Source of the DNA: Salininema proteolyticum
Lineage (GTDB): Bacteria > Actinomycetota > Actinomycetes > Mycobacteriales > Micromonosporaceae
Direction: 5' to 3'
DNA length: 64,000 nt
Assembly (NCBI RefSeq): GCF_042685645.1
Contig: NZ_JBHUNX010000001.1
Span: 3,596,001 to 3,660,000, forward strand
In this document: piece by piece, positions 62,561-64,000 of the stretch
Layout: each line of letters opens with the position of its first letter
How positions within the stretch are numbered: the stretch's first letter is position 1
Notes under the pieces: generated by a model
Seen by the model: the letters and a program-made list of their open reading frames with translations, nothing else
Told to the model about the DNA's origin: nothing
Databases searched by the model: none
Program-made: the position numbers and the translations under genes

Positions 62561-62604
62561 CGGTCCGCCAGCTTTCAGTGACCAAACTTCCGTCTGGCGG
62601 ACCG
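62561..62604. repeat. Right copy of boundary motif, forming a hairpin
   Basis: A perfect 11-bp inverted repeat CGGTCCGCCAG / CTGGCGGACCG with 22 bases between. The loop plus right arm (62577-62604), reverse complemented, matches the left motif at 46503-46531. It lies between the divergent family C gene and the gene at 62800. Confidence 0.75.
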
Positions 62605-62799
62605 CTGCCCGAGCGCATTGGATATCCGCTCCAGGCCCCGCGCAGTCATCGGGACTACTCGGCATCCTTCAGCGTTGCCGAACTCGATCGGCGAAGTCAA
62701 CGACATCCCGTGCGTGTCGCCGAAAGCGTCCACTTGACAGCCGACACTCCCGACGCGCCGTGTTCGCAGATGCGCTGCGGTTCGGTAAAGTCCGTTGCT

Positions 62800-63569
62800 A
62801 TGGGGAAATCCAGAAAGACCGGGGCGCGCAAGAGAAAGCCGGACGTGCGAGAGTTCGTCGCCTCCATGCCGAACGACAAACTCGTCAACCTCGTTCTCGA
62901 CCTCGCGCGGGAGGACGAAGGGCTCATGGCTCACTTGGAACGCCAGGCCGCTCTGGCCGTAGCGCAGGGAACGAACTCCATCAACAAACTGCTGCGAACG
63001 GTCGATGACGCGCTCGTCACCAACTATTACCTGGAAGAATACGAGCGGGCTAACTACGTCTCCGCGATCTGGGACTTCAGCGAGCAGGTCGAGAAGCTGG
63101 TGGAGCAGGGCCGCGCTGCGGACGCAGTGGAACTGGCGCGGTATGCGGTCGACCGGGTCCGTGAGAACTGGGAGATGGCCGAGGGCGAGTGCGAAGTGGC
63201 CGATGCCGCAAGCGACCTCGCCGAATCGCATCTGAAGGCCTGCGAGGCGGCGAAGGCCGATCCCGTCGAGACCGCCGAATGGCTCGCGGCGCACCAGCTG
63301 GAGGACAACACCATCCCGGACTTGAAGCTGTCGCAGTTCGAGAAGATCCTTGGGAGCAAGGGCTTCGAGACGAGGCGGTCTCATTGATCACCCAGGGCTG
63401 GAAACCCGACTATGGCAGGGCGGCCGAGATGGTCGCGCTCGCAGCGGAGTGCCTCGACCTCGCGGAAGGACAGGGCGCCGGAGACGCGTATGTAGAGGAG
63501 GTCCGCAATGGCCATCGCCGCAGGCGCAACTTTATGAAAGCGTTGGACGAGCGGTTCGCCGGCGCCTGA
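62800..63569 (+). pseudogene. SWIM-associated/DUF6880-like gene, probably frameshifted and shortened
   Basis: The first frame (62800-63387, 195 aa) starts MGKSRKTGARKRKPD and has KLVNLVLDLAREDEGLMAHLERQ, then DPVETAEWLAAHQLED, characteristic of the C-terminal half of SWIM-type or DUF6880-like actinobacterial proteins. It stops soon after KILGSKGF. The neighbouring frame then continues, RAAEMVALAAECLDLA and VRNGHRRRRNFMKALDE, the usual end of the same family, to a stop at 63569. A frameshift near 63370-63385 plus loss of a middle part would explain both. The first product may still be made. Confidence 0.6.
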
Positions 63570-63615
63570 CGCCCGTCGCAGGCCGATGAAGACCTGCGAC
63601 GGTCGTCAGTGCTCT

Positions 63616-64000
63616 CTACTCCTGCGATGAGCTGAACGCTTCGGCCAGACGTCTGGGCAACGGCAGCTGACGTGGCAGCGGCGGAGTTCGGAACGACTCG
63701 GGCATGTGACGTTCGAGCAGCTTCTCACCATCGCGCGCCCAGGAGAAGTCCTTCCGCTTCAGGATGTGCGCGAACACGATGTCGGCGTGATCGGGGTTGC
63801 GCTCCGCGGCACGGCGCAGAGGCACCGGCCCGGTCTCGTCGTCCTTCAGGTAGCTCTCCACGACCCGTCGCCCCTCATGGCGTCTGACCAGGCGCGGTTC
63901 AGCGAAGACATCGAGGAGACGGCCGTAGTCGTACAGAAGTCGCAGGCCATCGAGCTCGTCGTACATCAGGCCCACCGTCTCCACTCCGGTGAGATCGTGG
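63616..64000 (-). CDS. Unknown protein, 5' end beyond the window
   Basis: The frame is open at the right edge. At least 122 residues are visible from a GTG at 63984, and no ribosome-binding site marks that as the start. The protein is charged with LRRAAERNPDHADIVFAHILKRKDF and a Pro-rich C-terminus; I saw no recognisable domain. It is convergent with the gene remnant ending at 63569. Confidence 0.45.
   Translation of the reverse strand, partial: HDLTGVETVGLMYDELDGLRLLYDYGRLLDVFAEPRLVRRHEGRRVVESYLKDDETGPVPLRRAAERNPDHADIVFAHILKRKDFSWARDGEKLLERHMPESFRTPPLPRQLPLPRRLAEAFSSSQE

Noticed and set aside
1..64000. CRISPR arrays, rRNA or tRNA genes
   Set aside because: No regularly spaced short repeats and no cloverleaf-like segment with a T-loop consensus were noticed in any intergenic gap.

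Overview
The window is about 70% G+C with actinobacterial gene content: an AfsR/SARP-type regulator, a homogentisate pathway with an Lrp-type regulator, a single-domain cold-shock protein, a DUF6297-type permease and a two-protein heterodimeric-style ABC exporter. I read it as the chromosome of a high-GC actinomycete. A Glycomyces-like relative is a guess I cannot support further. No rRNA, tRNA or CRISPR array was seen.

Left part, 1-24 kb, is mostly housekeeping. It holds the end of an ABC exporter, an alpha/beta hydrolase, a flavin monooxygenase, and a tyrosine-catabolism locus split in two: hppD plus a divergent Lrp regulator at 3-5 kb, and fahA, an unknown gene and a divergent hmgA at 10.9-14.2 kb. 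Between these halves lie cspA, a secreted subtilase, a small protein here called family B, and a large SARP-NB-ARC regulator. Then come a class A penicillin-binding protein, metG, a TatD nuclease, a DsbA-like thiol oxidoreductase, and an ECF metal transporter (cbiM-N-Q-O order) headed by a palindrome that matches the nickel regulator Nur box.

Middle part, 24-38 kb, is a patchwork. It has a lower-GC islet with a four-TM protein between degenerate repeats, an XRE-cupin/methyltransferase divergent pair, bcp, two tandem RibD-like reductases, an APH-like kinase, an ABC/DUF6297 exporter, a NAD(P)-binding protein with a divergent AraC regulator, an AlkZ-like winged-helix protein with a decayed second copy nearby, an IS66-type element, a ricin-type lectin and an alkyltransferase-like protein.

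Right part, 38-64 kb, is a nucleic-acid-processing and defence-like island. It opens with an SNF2 helicase plus SWIM-finger pair, an AAA-DUF234 ATPase/nuclease and an HhH-SNF2 helicase. The core is a tight four-gene operon (47.9-61.3 kb): a 1746-aa COG1205/DruE-type helicase with DUF1998-like cysteines and a C-terminal nuclease fold, a DrmD-like SNF2 helicase, a 1366-aa DrmMI/PglX-like adenine methyltransferase and a NucS/DUF91-like nuclease. It looks like a cross between class 1 DISARM and Druantia.

The operon is enclosed by two inward-facing copies of an otherwise unrecognised cassette (families A and B), each preceded by an inverted copy of a 25-29 bp motif. One family B copy carries an in-frame UGA exactly where its paralogues have a conserved cysteine. 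Several gene remnants (AAA-DUF234 tail, AlkZ-like start, SWIM-associated protein) mark this half as repeatedly rearranged.
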